From assembly GCF_013694245.2 (NCBI RefSeq), contig NZ_CP059322.2:554001-618000 (forward strand): 64,000 nucleotides of DNA. Direction: 5' to 3'. Positions 1 to 10,344 of this stretch are shown here, in pieces. A program made the translations under genes and the position numbers. The notes under the pieces were generated by a model. The model saw only the letters and a program-made list of their open reading frames with translations, had not been told where the DNA came from and ran no database searches. The stretch is from Micromonospora ferruginea (GTDB lineage Bacteria > Actinomycetota > Actinomycetes > Mycobacteriales > Micromonosporaceae). The stretch's first letter is position 1; each line of letters opens with the position of its first letter.

Positions 1-2256
<2,256 letters not shown>

Positions 2257-2259
<3 letters not shown>

Positions 2260-2279
2260 CCCGCCCCGGCGGCGGGTCA
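2257..2279. terminator. Bidirectional hairpin terminator between threonine aldolase and nfo
   Basis: TGACCCGCC (2257-2265) and GGCGGGTCA (2271-2279) form a perfect 9-bp stem with a 5-nt loop. Each arm carries the stop codon of one of the two convergent genes. There is no U-tract, as is usual in actinomycetes. Confidence 0.7.
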
Positions 2280-3203
2280 GGGGTGGAGGCGCCTGAGGGT
2301 GGCGATGTCGGCGGCGTGGCCGACGTGCTTCTCGCTCGGCGTCTCCACCAGCACCGGCACCCCGGCGGTCGCCGGGTGGCGCATCAGCTCGGCGAACGCC
2401 GGCTCACCGATGCTGCCCTTGCCGATGTTCTCGTGCCGGTCCCGGGTGGAGCCGCACAGGTCCTTCGAGTCGTTGGCGTGCACCAGCCGCAGCCGGTCGA
2501 CGCCCACGGTGGCGACCAGCGTGTCCAGCGTGGCGGTCATGCCACCCTCGACGGCCAGGTCGTGCCCGGCGGCCCAGGCGTGGCAGGTGTCGAAGCAGAC
2601 GCCCAGCATCGGGTGCCGGTCGACCGCGTCCAGGTAGGGGCCGAGGTGCTCGACGCGGGAGGCCAGCGACCGGCCACCCCCGGCGCTCGGCTCGACCAGC
2701 AGCATCGGCCCGCCGGCCGCCGCCGTCTCGTCCAGCAGCGGCAGCAGGGACTCCCGTACCTGCCGCAGCGCCGCCTCCGCGTGTCCGGCGTCGACCGAGC
2801 TGCCGGCGTGGAACACCACGCCCTCGGCGCCGATGGCCCGACCCCGGCGCAGCGCGTGGGCGATCGTCTCCGCCGACCGGGTGACCGTGGCCGGGGTGGG
2901 GGAGCCGAGGTTGACCAGCAGCGAGGCGTGGACGAAGACGGGCAGGCCCCGCTCGGCGCAGCCGTCGCGGAACAGCGCGTCCTGCGCCGGGTCACCGGCC
3001 GGCAGCGCCCAGCCGCGGGAGTTGGAGACGTAGACCTGCACCACCTCGGACGCGGCCGCCTCGGCGTACGGCAGCGCCGCCCGGGCCAGCCCACCGGAGG
3101 TGGGGGTGTGCGAGCCGACCCGCCGGCGGTCGCCGGCCACCGGCGCCCGCCTCACGGGGTCACCGCTGTTCGCGAGTGCCGGGCTCGCCGCCGGCTCGCT
3201 CAC
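2277..3203 (-). CDS. nfo: Deoxyribonuclease IV (AP endonuclease, TIM barrel)
   Basis: Zn-dependent apurinic/apyrimidinic endonuclease of base excision repair. The family fold starts at VGSHTPTSGG; metal ligands expected of Nfo are seen in LLVEPSAGGG (Glu), GVCFDTCHAWAAGHD (Asp and His), LVHANDSKD, RHENIGKG (His/Asp) and VETPSEK (Glu). The length from GTG 3203 is 308 aa. The first 16 codons are made of a repeat shared with the intergenic region (see 3163-3262), so the ancestral start may be GTG 3155. It is transcribed leftward behind the kinase gene with a 55-bp gap. Confidence 0.9.
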   Translation of the reverse strand: MSEPAASPALANSGDPVRRAPVAGDRRRVGSHTPTSGGLARAALPYAEAAASEVVQVYVSNSRGWALPAGDPAQDALFRDGCAERGLPVFVHASLLVNLGSPTPATVTRSAETIAHALRRGRAIGAEGVVFHAGSSVDAGHAEAALRQVRESLLPLLDETAAAGGPMLLVEPSAGGGRSLASRVEHLGPYLDAVDRHPMLGVCFDTCHAWAAGHDLAVEGGMTATLDTLVATVGVDRLRLVHANDSKDLCGSTRDRHENIGKGSIGEPAFAELMRHPATAGVPVLVETPSEKHVGHAADIATLRRLHP

Positions 3204-3262
3204 AGGGCCGTCTTCGTTCGCGACTGCGGGGCTCGCAGGACCGGCTCACTCCTCGCGCTCAC
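3163..3262 (-). repeat. Two degenerate direct copies of a GTGAGCG...CGCGAAC element
   Basis: Read on the minus strand, copy A begins GTGAGCGCGAGGAGTGAGCC at 3262 and runs to CGCAGTCGCGAACGAAG. Copy B begins GTGAGCGAGCCGGCGG at 3203 and runs to GGCACTCGCGAACAGCGG. Copy A overlaps the kinase stop codon (TGA 3261-3259). Copy B supplies the GTG start and first residues (MSEPAASPALANS) of nfo. From general knowledge, short elements of this kind recur at gene ends in Micromonosporaceae; I cannot count genomic copies here. Confidence 0.7.
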
Positions 3263-5244
3263 AGGCAGGTCACCGTGACCGTGGTGCCCGGCGGGACCGG
3301 GGTGTTCTCGGCCGGGTTCTGCAGCCGGGCGATGCCGTTCGGGTTGAGCTGGACGTTGACCGGGAAACCCTGGCTCTCCAGCGTCTGCTTGGCCTGCTGA
3401 CAGGGCATGTCGATCACCCGGGGGACGGCCACCTGGGGCGGGCCCTTGCTGATCTCCAGCTTGACCTTGGCGCCCTTCTCCACGCCGGTGCCGTCGGCCG
3501 GGCTCTGGCCGAGGATCTCGTCCTTCGGCTTGTCGGAGTCCTTCGGGGTCTCCTCCGGCGTCAGCCCGAGCTTCGCGAGGATGCCGCGCGCCTCGTTGAT
3601 GTTCTTGCCGACCAGGTTGGGCACGGTGACCGGGGCCCGGCCCTTGCTGAGGATCAGGGTCACCTTCGACCCGGGCTTGACCACCGTGCCCACCTTCGGG
3701 TCGGTGGCCAGCACCACGCCGGCCGGCAGCGCGTCGTCGTAGCGCGAGGCGCCCTTGGCGGGCACCAGCTTGGCGCCGCTCAACTCGGTCTGCGCGAGGT
3801 CGTAGTCCTTGCCGACCACGTCGGGCACCGGCAGCCGCTCCGGCCCGAGCGACAGCGTCAGGGTGATGGTGCCGCCCTTGACGATCCGGGCGGCCGACCC
3901 GGGCGCCTGCCCGAGGACCGTGTCCTTCGGGACCTTCTCGTCGTAGCGGGGGTCGGCGTAGCGCAGCGTGAAGCCGCCGCGCTGGGCCTGCGCCTCCGCC
4001 TCGGCCTTGGTCATGCTGACCAGTTGCGGCGCGACCGTGTAGCGGCCCACCCCGAACCACCAGCCGCCGATCGCCGCGACCAGGCCGAGCACCACGACCG
4101 CCGCGGCGACGGCCAGCCGGCCGCGCGGCGAGCCCATCACCCGGGTACGCAGGGCGGCCAGCCGGGCGCCCAGCCCCTCCGGCTCCTCGGCCCGGCGCCG
4201 GTGCGGGCGCTGCCCGCCGCCGCCCTCGGGCAGCCGGGCCCACGCCGGCCGCTCGGCCGGACGGACCGCGGCCACCACCTGGGTCGGCTGGCTCAGCACC
4301 GCCGTGTCGTCGCTGATCTGGCGCAGCACGGCGGTGTGCGCGTGCGGGTCGCCCAACTCATCGCGGACCGCCTGGACCTGGGTCAGCATCGCGCCGGCGT
4401 CGGCCGGTCGGGCGGCCGGATCGCGGCGGGTGGCGCGCGCGACGAGCGCGTCGAGGACCGGCGGCAACGCCGGGACCAGGGTCGACGGCGCCGGCACGTC
4501 GCGGTCGACGTGCTGCCAGGCGACCTCGACCGGGCGGTCGCCGTCGTAGGGCACCCGGCCGGTGAGCATCTCGAACAGCACGATGCCGGCGGAGTAGACG
4601 TCGGTGCGCGGGTCCGCGTGCCCCTGGGTGACCAGCTCCGGCGCGACGTAGGCCACGGTCGCCATGAGCTGGTTGCCGTTCTCCTCCTCGGCGCTGGCCT
4701 CGACGGCCCGGGCCAGGCCGAAGTCGGCCACCTTGACCACGCTGTCGACCAGGTTGCCGCTGCCGCCGGCGGGCGCCTCGGCGACCAGCACGTTCTCCGG
4801 CTTGACGTCGCGGTGCACGAGCCCGGCCCGGTGCGCGGCGGCGATCGCGGCGAGCATCTGCTCGGTGATCGCCAGCGCCTCGTCCGGGTCGAGCCGGCGC
4901 CGCTCGGCGAGCACGTCGCGCAGCGTGCGGCCGCGCACGTACTCCATCACGAGGTAGGGCAGGCCGGCGTGGATGCCCTGGTCGTAGACCGCGACCACGT
5001 TCGGGTGGGTGAGCCGGGCGATGGTCTTCGCCTCGTCGGTGAAGCGCTCGACGAAGCCGGCCATCCGGGCCCGAGCCTGCGGCGCCTGGGTCGGGTGAAT
5101 GATCTTGACCGCCACGGTGCGCTCCAGGCGCTCGTCGGTGGCGGTGTACACGGTCGCCATGCCGCCACGGGCCACGCGACCGCGAATGCGGTAGCGCCCG
5201 TCGAGCAGCGAGCCCAGCAACGTGTCGGCGACCTGTGTGTCCAT
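3259..5244 (-). CDS. pknL: Membrane Ser/Thr protein kinase with four extracellular PASTA domains
   Basis: Hanks-type kinase, 661 aa. N-terminal kinase domain (about residues 13-290): glycine loop VARGGMATVY, catalytic lysine VAVKII, HRDVKPENVL loop, DFGLA and an APE motif. A juxtamembrane segment, one transmembrane helix (about 373-395, LAVAAAVVVLGLVAAIGGWW) and four PASTA repeats up to the C-terminus follow. PASTA domains bind peptidoglycan fragments or lipid II. Neighbours on both sides (aroG, Rv2175c-like) match M. tuberculosis PknL, but that enzyme (about 399 aa) lacks PASTA, so this is a longer architecture. The symbol is by gene order. The ATG at 5244 has TAGACT 8 nt upstream, so it is probably leaderless. 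Confidence 0.92.
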   Translation of the reverse strand: MDTQVADTLLGSLLDGRYRIRGRVARGGMATVYTATDERLERTVAVKIIHPTQAPQARARMAGFVERFTDEAKTIARLTHPNVVAVYDQGIHAGLPYLVMEYVRGRTLRDVLAERRRLDPDEALAITEQMLAAIAAAHRAGLVHRDVKPENVLVAEAPAGGSGNLVDSVVKVADFGLARAVEASAEEENGNQLMATVAYVAPELVTQGHADPRTDVYSAGIVLFEMLTGRVPYDGDRPVEVAWQHVDRDVPAPSTLVPALPPVLDALVARATRRDPAARPADAGAMLTQVQAVRDELGDPHAHTAVLRQISDDTAVLSQPTQVVAAVRPAERPAWARLPEGGGGQRPHRRRAEEPEGLGARLAALRTRVMGSPRGRLAVAAAVVVLGLVAAIGGWWFGVGRYTVAPQLVSMTKAEAEAQAQRGGFTLRYADPRYDEKVPKDTVLGQAPGSAARIVKGGTITLTLSLGPERLPVPDVVGKDYDLAQTELSGAKLVPAKGASRYDDALPAGVVLATDPKVGTVVKPGSKVTLILSKGRAPVTVPNLVGKNINEARGILAKLGLTPEETPKDSDKPKDEILGQSPADGTGVEKGAKVKLEISKGPPQVAVPRVIDMPCQQAKQTLESQGFPVNVQLNPNGIARLQNPAENTPVPPGTTVTVTCL

Positions 5245-5258
5245 CGGCAGGCAGTCTA
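5245..5258 (-). promoter_or_regulatory. Leaderless -10 of the PASTA kinase gene
   Basis: TAGACT (minus strand, 5258-5253) ends 8 nt before the ATG. This fits the actinobacterial TANNNT box with transcription starting at or next to the start codon. Confidence 0.5.
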
Positions 5259-5375
5259 TGTGTCGGGACGGTGAAGGATGAACAGGATGCTACCGCCGAG
5301 GTCCGACGAGGGGGGACCGGCACGCGCGCCGAACGGTTCCAGGGGTGCCGTGCACCCCGATCCGGGGCCACGTGG

Positions 5376-5387
5376 CAGGGTGGTCGG
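5376..5387 (+). promoter_or_regulatory. Leaderless -10 of the Rv2175c-like gene
   Basis: CAGGGT (5376-5381) ends 6 nt before GTG 5388. It is a weak box, supported mainly by the same spacing at other starts in this window. Confidence 0.35.
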
Positions 5388-5768
5388 GTGACCGATTCCG
5401 TACCCGCCGAGACCGGTGCCGACCTGCCCGGACCGACCGACCCGGCCGGTTGGCTGACCCTGCCGGACGTGGCCGAGCGCCTCGAGCTGTCGATCAGCAA
5501 GGTGCACCAGATGATCCGGGACCGGGAGCTGCTCGCGGTGCGCCGCGACGGCGTCCGCCGGATCCCGGCCGAGCTGGTGGCCAACCACACCGTGCTCAAG
5601 CACCTACCCGGCGTGCTCAACCTGCTCGCCGACGCCGGCTACGACGACGAGGAGGCGCTGCGCTGGCTCTACCGGGAGGACCCGAGCCTCCCCGGCACCC
5701 CGGCCGCCGCGCTCTCCGGTGACCTGGCCCGCGAGGTCAAGCGCCGAGCCCAGGCCGTAGCCTTCTGA
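5388..5768 (+). CDS. Rv2175c-like winged-HTH DNA-binding protein
   Basis: 126 aa, starting at GTG 5388 (VTDSVPAE). The core WLTLPDVAERLELSISKVHQ with MIRDRELLAVRRDGVRRIP is an excisionase/MerR-like helix-turn-helix. The C-terminal half (ALRWLYREDPSLPGTPAAAL) is typical of the Rv2175c family. In M. tuberculosis, Rv2175c is a DNA-binding substrate of the neighbouring kinase PknL; phosphorylation of its flexible N-terminus blocks DNA binding. Here the gene is divergent from the kinase with a 143-bp gap, so the same regulator-substrate pairing is likely but inferred. The N-terminus has few Ser/Thr residues (TDS at 2-4, T11, T18). Confidence 0.88.
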   Translation: MTDSVPAETGADLPGPTDPAGWLTLPDVAERLELSISKVHQMIRDRELLAVRRDGVRRIPAELVANHTVLKHLPGVLNLLADAGYDDEEALRWLYREDPSLPGTPAAALSGDLAREVKRRAQAVAF

Positions 5769-5792
5769 CCCCGGCGCCCCGGGCACCCACGC

Positions 5793-5855
5793 GGTCGATC
5801 ATGAGGTTGGCGGTGGATTCGATCTCCGATCCGGCCGTCAACTTCATGATCGACC
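5793..5855. repeat. Intergenic palindrome, GTCGATCATGA family, copy 1
   Basis: The left arm GGTCGATCATGAGGTTGGCGG (21 nt in sequence, 5793-5813) is mirrored by CAACTTCATGATCGACC ending at 5855, with a loop of about 20 nt. It lies between two convergent genes. A second copy is at 15658-15720. Confidence 0.8.
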
Positions 5856-5865
5856 GGGTCGGAGC

Positions 5866-5902
5866 CTGGGGTGGGGGCGGGGTGGGGTGGGGTGGGGAGG
5901 GG
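5866..5902 (+). other. G-run tract with quadruplex potential
   Basis: Seven runs of four or five G separated by one base lie between the palindrome at 5793-5855 and the stop codon of the polyprenyl synthase gene (5905-5903). The strand carrying G is plus. I see no coding signal in 5769-5902. Confidence 0.5.
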
Positions 5903-6985
5903 TCAGTCGGCGCGGCGGGTGGCGGCGATGGCCAGGTCGACCAGGGCCTGCCGCGCCTCGGTGTCCAGGTCGACGGCGGTCAGCGCGGCCAGCGCGCCCT
6001 CGGTGAGCGCGGTGATCCGGCGCTCGGTGCGCGCCAGCGCGCCGCTGGTGGTGATCAGCTCGCGCAGCCGGGTCACCCCGGCGGCGTCCAGGTCCGGTGC
6101 GCCGAGCCCGCCCAGCAGCAGCTCCCGGCCGGCCGGGTCGAGCGTCTCCAGGGCCGCCGCCACCAGATAGGTCCGCTTGCCCTCGCGCAGGTCGTCGCCG
6201 GCCGGCTTGCCGGTGCGCTCCGGATCGCCGAACACCCCGAGCACGTCGTCCCGCAGTTGGAACGCCTCGCCCAGCGGCAGCCCGTACGCCGAGTAGGCCG
6301 CGTGCACCTCGGCCGGCGCACCGGCCAGCGCGGCGCCCAGCAGCAACGGACGCTCGACGGTGTACTTCGCCGACTTGTAACGGGCCACCTTGCCGGCCCG
6401 GTCCAGCGAGGTGTCGCCGGTGGCCTGGGTCAGCACGTCCAGGTACTGCCCGACGGTCACCTCGGTGCGCATCTCGTCGAAGACCGGCCGGGCCCGCGCC
6501 ACCGTCGCCGGCGCCAACCCGGCGGAGTGCAGCAGCTCGTCGGACCAGACCAGGCACAGGTCGCCCAGCAGGATCGCCGACGCGTCACCGAACGCGTCGG
6601 CGTCACCGCCCCAGCCGGCCGCGCGGTGCCGGGCGGCGAACCGCCGGTGCACCGCCGGCTCACCCCGCCGGGTGTCCGAACGGTCCATCAGGTCGTCGTG
6701 GATCAGGGCGCTGGCCTGCACGAACTCCAACGCGGCCAGGGTGGCGACGACCTGGTCGGAGTCGATCCCGCCGGCGCCTCGGTAACCCCAGTAGCCGAAG
6801 GCCGGGCGCAACCGCTTCCCGCCGCCCAGCACGAACGCCTCGATCGCCTCGGCGACCGGCAGCAGGCCGTCGTCGACGGCGGCCAACCAGGCGCGCTGGC
6901 CGGCGAGGAACTCGGTGAGCGCCTTGTCGATCCGCTGGCGCAGGCCGGCGCGGTCGACGGGGGAGACGGGAGCAGCGTGGGTCAC
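5903..6985 (-). CDS. idsA: Polyprenyl (geranylgeranyl-type) diphosphate synthase
   Basis: Trans-prenyltransferase, 360 aa, that condenses IPP with allylic diphosphates. Seen: GGGKRLRP, first aspartate-rich motif DDLMD (about residue 97), and second motif DDVLG. The family makes C15-C25 products; GGPP is the likely product, feeding carotenoids and menaquinone. The product length cannot be read with certainty. The position matches idsA2 (Rv2173) in the M. tuberculosis aroG-pknL region. Its ATG at 6985 overlaps the stop of the upstream HTH gene by 4 bp, so the two are translationally coupled. It could act as the crtE function for the carotenoid operon 3.5 kb away. Confidence 0.9.
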   Translation of the reverse strand: MTHAAPVSPVDRAGLRQRIDKALTEFLAGQRAWLAAVDDGLLPVAEAIEAFVLGGGKRLRPAFGYWGYRGAGGIDSDQVVATLAALEFVQASALIHDDLMDRSDTRRGEPAVHRRFAARHRAAGWGGDADAFGDASAILLGDLCLVWSDELLHSAGLAPATVARARPVFDEMRTEVTVGQYLDVLTQATGDTSLDRAGKVARYKSAKYTVERPLLLGAALAGAPAEVHAAYSAYGLPLGEAFQLRDDVLGVFGDPERTGKPAGDDLREGKRTYLVAAALETLDPAGRELLLGGLGAPDLDAAGVTRLRELITTSGALARTERRITALTEGALAALTAVDLDTEARQALVDLAIAATRRAD

Positions 6986-8400
6986 GCCCCGACGCTAGTC
7001 GGTCCCCGCCGGACACGCCCCGTCGCCGCCCCGGCGCGCCGCCCGGACGCGCCGCGCCCCGTCGGGTCGGGCCCGTCCCGGGCGGGGACCGGCAGGTAGG
7101 GGCGGGCGGCCGCGAGCAGCTCCGGAAAGCGCCTGCCGTCCGGCCGGTCGGCCAGCCCGCGGCGGAACCCGGTGAGCTGGCCGACCGCCCGCGGCGAACC
7201 GGACCGGACCGCGTCGAGCAGCGCCGCGCCGGCCACCGTGCACGCCTCGGGCACCGCGTCGAGCCGCAGGTGCGCGCGGGCGAGCCAGGCCCCGTAGACG
7301 GCCGCCCGGCGGGGCCGGCCCCGGCTGCCGGCCACCACCGGCGCCAGCAGCGCGACCGCGGCCGCCGGGCGGCCCACCGCGACCAGCGTGCGCCCGGTCA
7401 TCGCCGCCAGTTCGGCCTCGTCGAGCCAGTAGAGCCAGGGCGGCTCCCGGCCCGGATCAGGCGTGCCGGCCCGGTCCGCTCCGGCGAGCGCCTGCCCGGC
7501 GGCGCGGCGCCGCCCGGCCAGCGCCGCGGCGAGCGCGACCCGGTGCAGCAGCAGCGCCCGCAGCCCGGCGGAGGCGCCGGCACGGCCGGCGGCGTACCCG
7601 ATCCGGGCCAGCGTGAGCGCGCCGGCCGGGTCGCCGGCGCCGGCCAGCAGGTGGCTCGCCGACCCGAGCACGTGCCCGGCCAACGGCCGGTCCCCGGCGG
7701 CCAGCGCGGCCCGCAGCGCCAGCCGGTAGGCGACCAGGCCGCCGGTGAGATCGCCCGCGTCGGCGGCCAACCACCCGGCCAACTGGGCCGACTCGGCCAG
7801 CTCCGGCAGCAGCCGGCGGCGGCCGGCGGGCCCGGCGAGACGGTGACCGCGGACCACGCGCCGCAGCCGCCGCGCGCCGTACCCGGTGAGATCGCCCCCG
7901 CCGAGCAGGTCGTCCCACCGCCGCAGCACGGCCAGCCCGCCCTCGCCGGGCGGGTCGGCCGGCCCGGCGGGAGCGGGCTGGCCGGCGCGGCCGGACCGCG
8001 CAGCCGGCGGTGGCAGGCCGTCGGCCAGCGGCCCGGCCAGCGCGCCCCCGGTCGGGTCGGCCGCCCAGCGGTGCGCGAGGGTCAGCAGGGCCAGGCGGGC
8101 GCGGGATCCGGCGGCGTCGACCCGCGCGGGCGTCGCGCCGAGGCGGCGGCTGCGCGCGCCGGCCTCGGCGAGCAGCTCACCCGGCACCCCGAGCACGGTG
8201 GCGAGCCAGGCGGACCAGAAGTCGCCGGGGAGCCGGAGCTGGCGCTCCCAGCGGGAGACCTCGTGCCGGGTGAGCGTGGGCACGCCGGACGCGGCGCAGA
8301 GCTCGGCCGCGAGCCGCTGCTGGCTCCAGCCGCGGGCGGCCCGCAGCTCGGCCAGGAGCGGCCCCAGCAGGCGGGGACCGGACGGCGAGGACGGGATCAT
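6982..8400 (-). CDS. XRE-type HTH protein with long helical-repeat C-terminus
   Basis: 472 aa from ATG 8400, preceded by a strong GGAGG 7 nt upstream. The N-terminus (LLAELRAARGWSQQRLAAEL, then TRHEVSRWERQLRLP, about residues 10-65) is a Cro/CI helix-turn-helix. The remaining 400 residues are Ala/Gly/Arg-rich helical repeats resembling TPR-type sensor domains of actinobacterial HTH proteins. The C-terminal 40 residues are low complexity. Coupling to idsA suggests control of isoprenoid supply, but that is only context. No ligand can be inferred. Confidence 0.8.
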   Translation of the reverse strand: MIPSSPSGPRLLGPLLAELRAARGWSQQRLAAELCAASGVPTLTRHEVSRWERQLRLPGDFWSAWLATVLGVPGELLAEAGARSRRLGATPARVDAAGSRARLALLTLAHRWAADPTGGALAGPLADGLPPPAARSGRAGQPAPAGPADPPGEGGLAVLRRWDDLLGGGDLTGYGARRLRRVVRGHRLAGPAGRRRLLPELAESAQLAGWLAADAGDLTGGLVAYRLALRAALAAGDRPLAGHVLGSASHLLAGAGDPAGALTLARIGYAAGRAGASAGLRALLLHRVALAAALAGRRRAAGQALAGADRAGTPDPGREPPWLYWLDEAELAAMTGRTLVAVGRPAAAVALLAPVVAGSRGRPRRAAVYGAWLARAHLRLDAVPEACTVAGAALLDAVRSGSPRAVGQLTGFRRGLADRPDGRRFPELLAAARPYLPVPARDGPDPTGRGASGRRAGAATGRVRRGPTSVGA

Positions 8401-8612
8401 CGGGGACCTCCGGGGCGACGGCGCGGGGTGGCGACGCGGACACCCGGTGCGTGCCGCACCGGCGCGTCGCCGTCGTGGCGACCCCCGCGCGGGCCCCCGG
8501 GCCGGCCGTCGGCCGCCCACCGCGCTGGCGTCGTTTCTACCCCCGGGGTACGACGTCGCGGCCGGCCCGCTCGCGGGCTGGGAAGCTCCTCGGCACAGCG
8601 GGCCGATCCGGT

Positions 8613-8624
8613 TACAGTCGTCGG
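8613..8624 (+). promoter_or_regulatory. Leaderless -10 of metF
   Basis: TACAGT (8613-8618) ends 6 nt before GTG 8625. This is a good TANNNT match and supports that start. Confidence 0.6.
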
Positions 8625-9542
8625 GTGGCGCTCGGTCTTCCCTCGGTCCTTCCCAATCCGCAGCCGGCGATCGGGGAGCTGGTCCGTGACGGCGGCCCCA
8701 CCTTCTCGTTCGAGTTCTTCCCGCCGAAGACCCCCGCCGGCGAGAAACTGCTCTGGCAGGCGATCCGCGAGCTGGAGCCGCTGCTCCCGTCGTTCGTCTC
8801 GATCACCTACGGCGCGGGCGGCTCGACCCGCGACACCACGGTCGCGGTGACCGAGCGGATCGCCACCGAGACCACCCTGCTGCCGATGGCGCACCTCACC
8901 GCGGTCAACCACTCGGTCGCCGAGCTGCGGCACGTGATCGGTCGGCTGGCCTCGGTCGGGGTCCGTAACGTGCTGGCCGTGCGCGGCGACCCGCCGGGCG
9001 ACCCGGGCGGCGAGTGGGTCACCCACCCGCAGGGCGTCAGCTACGCCGAGGACCTGGTCCGGCTGGTCCGCGACAGCGGTGACTTCAGCGTCGGGGTGGC
9101 CGCCTTCCCGTACAAGCATCCGCGCTCGCCCGACGTGGCCAGCGACACCGCGCACTTCGTCCGCAAGTGCCGGGCCGGGGCCGCGTTCGCCATCACCCAG
9201 ATGTTCTTCGACGCCGACGACTACCTGCGGCTGCGTGACCGGGTCGCCGCCGCCGGCTGCGACACCCCGATCCTGGCCGGGGTGATGCCGGTGACCCAGA
9301 TCGGCACCATCACGCGCTCGGTGCAGCTCTCCGGCGCGCCATTCCCGCCCGCGCTGGCCGAACGGTTCGACCGGGTGGCCGACGACCCGGAGGCGGTCCA
9401 CCGCCTCGGCATCGAGCAGGCCGGTGAGATGTGCGCCAAGCTGCTGGACGAGGGCGTGCCGGGGATCCACTTCATCACGCTCAACCGCTCCACCGCGACC
9501 CGCGAGGTCTGGCAGCGGCTGCGGGCCGACGCGCGGGTGTGA
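8625..9542 (+). CDS. metF: Methylenetetrahydrofolate reductase
   Basis: FAD-dependent TIM-barrel enzyme reducing 5,10-methylene-THF to 5-methyl-THF for methionine synthesis; 305 aa, the usual bacterial MetF length. Seen: FSFEFFPPKT at the N-terminus (catalytic Glu region), VSITYGAGGSTRD, VLAVRGDPPGD and AFAITQMFFD. I chose GTG 8625 because of the -10 box just upstream. The divergent HTH gene starts at 8400, leaving a 224-bp gap in which I see nothing beyond the two start regions. Confidence 0.95.
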   Translation: MALGLPSVLPNPQPAIGELVRDGGPTFSFEFFPPKTPAGEKLLWQAIRELEPLLPSFVSITYGAGGSTRDTTVAVTERIATETTLLPMAHLTAVNHSVAELRHVIGRLASVGVRNVLAVRGDPPGDPGGEWVTHPQGVSYAEDLVRLVRDSGDFSVGVAAFPYKHPRSPDVASDTAHFVRKCRAGAAFAITQMFFDADDYLRLRDRVAAAGCDTPILAGVMPVTQIGTITRSVQLSGAPFPPALAERFDRVADDPEAVHRLGIEQAGEMCAKLLDEGVPGIHFITLNRSTATREVWQRLRADARV

Positions 9543-9574
9543 CCACCGGCCACACGACACCCGGAGCGCCCTTC

Positions 9575-9587
9575 TACGGTTGATCCC
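9575..9587 (+). promoter_or_regulatory. Leaderless -10 of the CDP-alcohol phosphatidyltransferase gene
   Basis: TACGGT (9575-9580) ends 7 nt before GTG 9588. Confidence 0.55.
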
Positions 9588-10277
9588 GTGGTGGGCACAC
9601 AGCTGAACTGGGACCAGTACGCGACCGCGTGGGCGCGGCTGCACGGTGGGTTCGATCCCCGCAGCGCCGCGCCGGTGGTGCGCGCCTGGCTACGCTTCGC
9701 CTACCACGTGGGCTTCGTGCTGGGCCGGCTGCGGGTCGGCCCGACCGCGGTGACCGTGTTCGGGGTGCTGCTCTGCTTCTGCGTACCCCTGCTGGCGGGC
9801 CGGGCCGGCGACGGGCCGTTCCTGGGCGCGTTGTTCGTGCTGCTGGCCGCCGTGGCGGACAGCGTCGACGGCGCGGTCGCGGTGGCCACCGGCCGCACCA
9901 CCCGGCTGGGCTACGTCTACGACTCGGTCGCCGACCGGCTCGGGGAGGTGGCCTGGCTGCTCGCGTTCTGGCTGCTCGGCGCGCCCGGCGCGCTGGTCGC
10001 CGCGGCCGGCGGCCTGTCCTGGCTGCACGAGTACGTGCGGGCCCGGTCGGTCTCGGCCGGGATGCGGGAGATCGGCGCGGTGACCGTGGGGGAGCGGCCG
10101 ACCCGGGTCTGCGTGGCGCTGGTCGGGCTGGTGGTGGCCGGGCTCACCGGGCTGATCGACGCCGACCTGACCGCCGGCACCATCACCATGGCCACCACGG
10201 TGTGGGTGCTGCTCGCCGGCTTCGGCCTCGGTCAGTTGCTCTCCGCGGTGCGCCGCGCGCTCGTCGACGCCGGCTGA
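9588..10277 (+). CDS. CDP-alcohol phosphatidyltransferase family membrane protein
   Basis: 229 aa with about five or six transmembrane helices. The family active-site pattern DxxDGxxA...GxxxDxxxD is present as DSVDGAVAVATGRTTRLG followed by YVYDSVAD (about residues 92-118). The usual AR after DGxx is AV here. These enzymes transfer a phospho-lipid head from CDP-diacylglycerol or CDP-archaeol-like donors to an alcohol. The acceptor is unknown; inositol phosphate, glycerol phosphate and related alcohols are all possible. It is transcribed alone, convergent with the carotenoid operon. Confidence 0.85.
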   Translation: MVGTQLNWDQYATAWARLHGGFDPRSAAPVVRAWLRFAYHVGFVLGRLRVGPTAVTVFGVLLCFCVPLLAGRAGDGPFLGALFVLLAAVADSVDGAVAVATGRTTRLGYVYDSVADRLGEVAWLLAFWLLGAPGALVAAAGGLSWLHEYVRARSVSAGMREIGAVTVGERPTRVCVALVGLVVAGLTGLIDADLTAGTITMATTVWVLLAGFGLGQLLSAVRRALVDAG

Positions 10278-10289
10278 CCGCCCAGCGGG

Positions 10290-10344
10290 TGTTAGGCGGG
10301 GGCCCCGCCTCTACCGAAAACGTTAAGCGGGGGCCCCTCCTTTC
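10290..10344 (+). repeat. Bipartite GGGGGCCCC element, copy 1
   Basis: Two units, GTTAGGCGGGGGCCCCGCCT and GTTAAGCGGGGGCCCCTCCT, are separated by CTACCGAAAAC. The element fills the gap between the phosphatidyltransferase stop and the desaturase stop codon (10345-10343). An oppositely oriented copy with the same TCTACCG...GTTAA spacer lies inside cruF at 13397-13451. Confidence 0.8.

Noticed and set aside
9646..9662. tRNA-like GGTTCGATCCCCGC
   Set aside because: It lies inside the phosphatidyltransferase coding region. No acceptor stem or anticodon arm can be drawn around it.
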